Of a stretch of DNA of 6,648 nucleotides, positions 5,608 to 6,648 are shown piece by piece (position 1 is the stretch's first letter; every line of letters starts with the position of its first letter). Source of the DNA: WGOA01 sp964429745 (lineage in GTDB: Bacteria; Bacteroidota; Bacteroidia; Chitinophagales; BACL12); assembly GCA_964429745.1 (NCBI GenBank), contig CAYSDI010000132.1, positions 1-6,648 of the forward strand, written 5' to 3'. A program made the translations under genes and the position numbers. Below the pieces are notes generated by a model. The model did not search any database and had not been told where the DNA came from. It worked only from the letters and a program-made list of their open reading frames with translations.

Positions 5608-6063
5608 CCAGATTAGAACGGAGCGTTGGGGAAATAGAGATATCCTTAAGGTCAAGAAAACCTGATTCCTTTGTTCCCGGAAATGCTCAGCAGATGTAGT
5701 GTTGAAAAGTTATGACTGGGCCAGGGAACAACGAGAAACCGGCAACTGCATTGTTTGTGGTAACCACTAGCAGATTAAGAAGGACATTTTTGAGATACTC
5801 ATCAAGGGCAATCAACCGCTCATATCAGTTCTGGCTCACGGCATGTAGACCCGTTGGCAGCCTGAAATCGAAATGGCAGTGGAGAACGACAGGCTACTTG
5901 ATTTGAGCCGGTTTGACCAAAGCGTAGAGCGAGTTACCAGAGAAACGGCTGAAAAAGAAACAGGGAGATGATCGAGATATGTGATTGTATAACCGTTGGC
6001 AATAAAGCAAAGTACGATCAATTTGACAAGCTATGGCATGGTAGACAATATGAAAACATTTAA
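5603..6063 (+). pseudogene. DprA/SLOG-like Rossmann-fold protein, decayed
   Basis: Reading from about 5603 gives NQIRTERWGNRDILKVKKT, a TGA (5663-5665), then FLCSRKCSADVVLKSYDWA and NCIVCGNH. A TAG (5768-5770) follows, then QIKKDIFEILIKGNQPLISV and LAHGM. After a TAG (5846-5848) comes RWQPEIEMAVENDRLL, then VERVTRETAEK. One base is missing in the A-run at 5952-5956. In the shifted frame it continues RNREMIEICDCITVGNKAK to HGRQYENI and TAA (6061-6063). The pattern (SRK.SAD...YDWA, G.H..IEKDI...L.KG.QP.I.VLA.GM, RV..ETA..RN..M.E.AD.I..G) is that of DprA-like nucleotide-binding proteins found in accessory loci. About 150 residues are recoverable, close to full length, but no ATG is seen. It lies directly behind the NPAH gene and may once have been co-transcribed with it. 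Confidence 0.72.
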
Positions 6064-6157
6064 TAAGACTATCCATCCAAACACATTGGCAAGTCGTTCA
6101 AAGGAGAGTGTTGCGCAAAGGGTGTCAGATAATTAGTTTAGCTATTCAATTGACACC
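6064..6157. other. Spacer with possible left end of an IS256-type element
   Basis: No gene is visible here. GGTGTCA (6121-6127) and its exact reverse complement TGACACC (6151-6157) form a 7-bp inverted repeat around 23 bases. The second arm ends immediately before the transposase ATG. A GGGTGTCA sequence (6120-6127) just ahead of the transposase would suit an insertion-sequence terminus. The boundary is inferred, since the right end of the element is missing. Confidence 0.35.
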
Positions 6158-6250
6158 ATGAAAAAGGAATCATTTAACTACGAGGCATTCAAGAAGACTG
6201 CACGGTTGTAGTTAAAGATTGGAGGCAAGATACTGGGTAAGGATGGCGTA
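6158..6250 (+). pseudogene. IS256-family transposase, N-terminal fragment
   Basis: From the ATG at 6158 the frame reads MKKESFNYEAFKKTARL, then TAG (6209-6211), then LKIGGKILGKDGV. IS256-family transposases typically begin with a pattern like M...FN.EAFK..A...L..G..LLGKDG. Only about 30 codons remain, with one internal stop. Similarity ends at about 6250, where another reading frame with reverse-transcriptase similarity begins. This is a dead remnant. Confidence 0.72.
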
Positions 6251-6547
6251 TTCATTGGAACTGCACCCGGAGAAATCGAAAATCGTCAATTGCAAAGACC
6301 GCAAACCAACCGGAAGTAACGAGCACGTAAAGTTCGACTTTCTGGGTTACACCTTTAAACCCAACCTTTCAAAGCGAAGGCTGGCTTTATGTTTTTGGGA
6401 TTTGATTTAGCGAAGAGCGTACAAGCGTTAAGTGGCCACTTTGCGGCAAAGTCAATTTCACCTTTGGCAACCAACACTGTAGAAAGTATTGCAACAGAAT
6501 TCAACCCCCAATTACAGGGATGGCTACATAACCTAAGGAGAAATTAG
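6250..6547 (+). pseudogene. Group II intron-encoded reverse transcriptase, C-terminal fragment (frameshifted)
   Basis: From about 6250 one frame reads YSLELHPEKSKIVNCKD, then VKFDFLGYTFKPNLSKRR. This is the conserved LELHPEKTKIV...FDFLGYTF.PR block of group II intron reverse transcriptases, at the end of the RT domain. Near 6380 the frame must change. It then reads GFMFLGFDLAKS, later TVESIATEFNPQLQGWLHNL and a TAG (6545-6547). That matches the maturase-side SLE.IA..INP.LRGW.NYYG motif. The catalytic YADD half and the intron RNA 5' parts are absent. A fragment this short cannot splice or transpose. Confidence 0.75.
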
Positions 6548-6648
6548 ATAAGCCTAAGGAATATTTATATTATCAGGATAAATTAAAAAAAAGTATTATC
6601 AAGCATTTTATTTTGACAAGGCAGCACTAAAAAGCAATGATAAGGCAA
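6548..6648 (+). other. AT-rich tail, nothing recognised
   Basis: After the stop in the reverse-transcriptase remnant the sequence becomes AT-rich and has frequent stops in all frames. The usual end of the maturase region (YGKY and a basic tail) is not recognisable. No clear group II intron domain V hairpin is visible. Confidence 0.4.

Noticed and set aside
5663..5848. Stop-codon reassignment or selenocysteine/pyrrolysine to explain the TGA and TAG codons in the DprA-like frame
   Set aside because: The same frame also has a one-base deletion, and the intact neighbours use TAG and TAA as normal stops, so ordinary pseudogene decay is sufficient.
5894..6076. Short minus-strand frames over the DprA-like remnant (also 5836-6021 and 5464-5655)
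   Set aside because: They are antisense shadows without motifs, while the plus strand shows clear family similarity.
6250..6547. A functional retron or defence reverse transcriptase
   Set aside because: Only the end of the RT domain and part of the maturase region are present. There is no YADD catalytic segment, and a frameshift breaks the frame.

Overview
The window looks like chromosome from a member of the Bacteroidota, probably Saprospiria-like. That lineage guess is an inference. It rests on two secreted enzymes that both end in a type IX secretion (T9SS) C-terminal sorting domain, and on generally weak Shine-Dalgarno sites. The left part (about 1-3600) is visibly GC-richer and holds minus-strand genes. 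The right part (about 3600-6648) is AT-richer, is plus-strand, and ends in gene debris.

Left block, read on the minus strand from 3591 down to 1. First comes a secreted alpha/beta hydrolase (lipase/esterase-like) with a T9SS domain (2116-3591). Directly behind its stop codon lies the wreck of a HEPN/MNT toxin-antitoxin pair. The C-terminal tail of a HEPN-type protein (about 2000-2116) overlaps, in a TAATG stop-start, a full-length nucleotidyltransferase frame (2000 to 1680) that is broken by a TAA at codon 17. The nucleotidyltransferase stop is followed in the same frame by the last ~30 codons of another T9SS sorting domain (1587-1679). Then comes a secreted N-formylglutamate-amidohydrolase-like protein with a T9SS domain (230-1411). 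The 3' end of that gene and its downstream flank (about 122-306) are repeated, at a constant offset of about 1360 bp, at 1481-1666, so the gene is bracketed by ~185-bp direct repeats. A 12-bp tandem repeat occupies the left edge.

Middle: 3592-4064 is a gap of about 470 bp with no convincing gene. It contains the change in composition.

Right block, plus strand. A tight three-gene operon (4065-5607) encodes a TIGR04255-family protein, a small protein with a WDSY motif, and a small protein with an NPAH motif. All three are of unknown function. Together they look like a sporadically distributed accessory cassette, and they are the best candidate for an undescribed system here. Behind it lies a decayed DprA/SLOG-like (Rossmann nucleotide-binding) gene with three in-frame stops and one frameshift (about 5603-6063). 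Next is an IS256-type transposase N-terminus (6158-~6250), fused abruptly to the C-terminal part of a group II intron reverse transcriptase (~6250-6547), which is itself frameshifted. The right end is therefore a graveyard of mobile and accessory genes.
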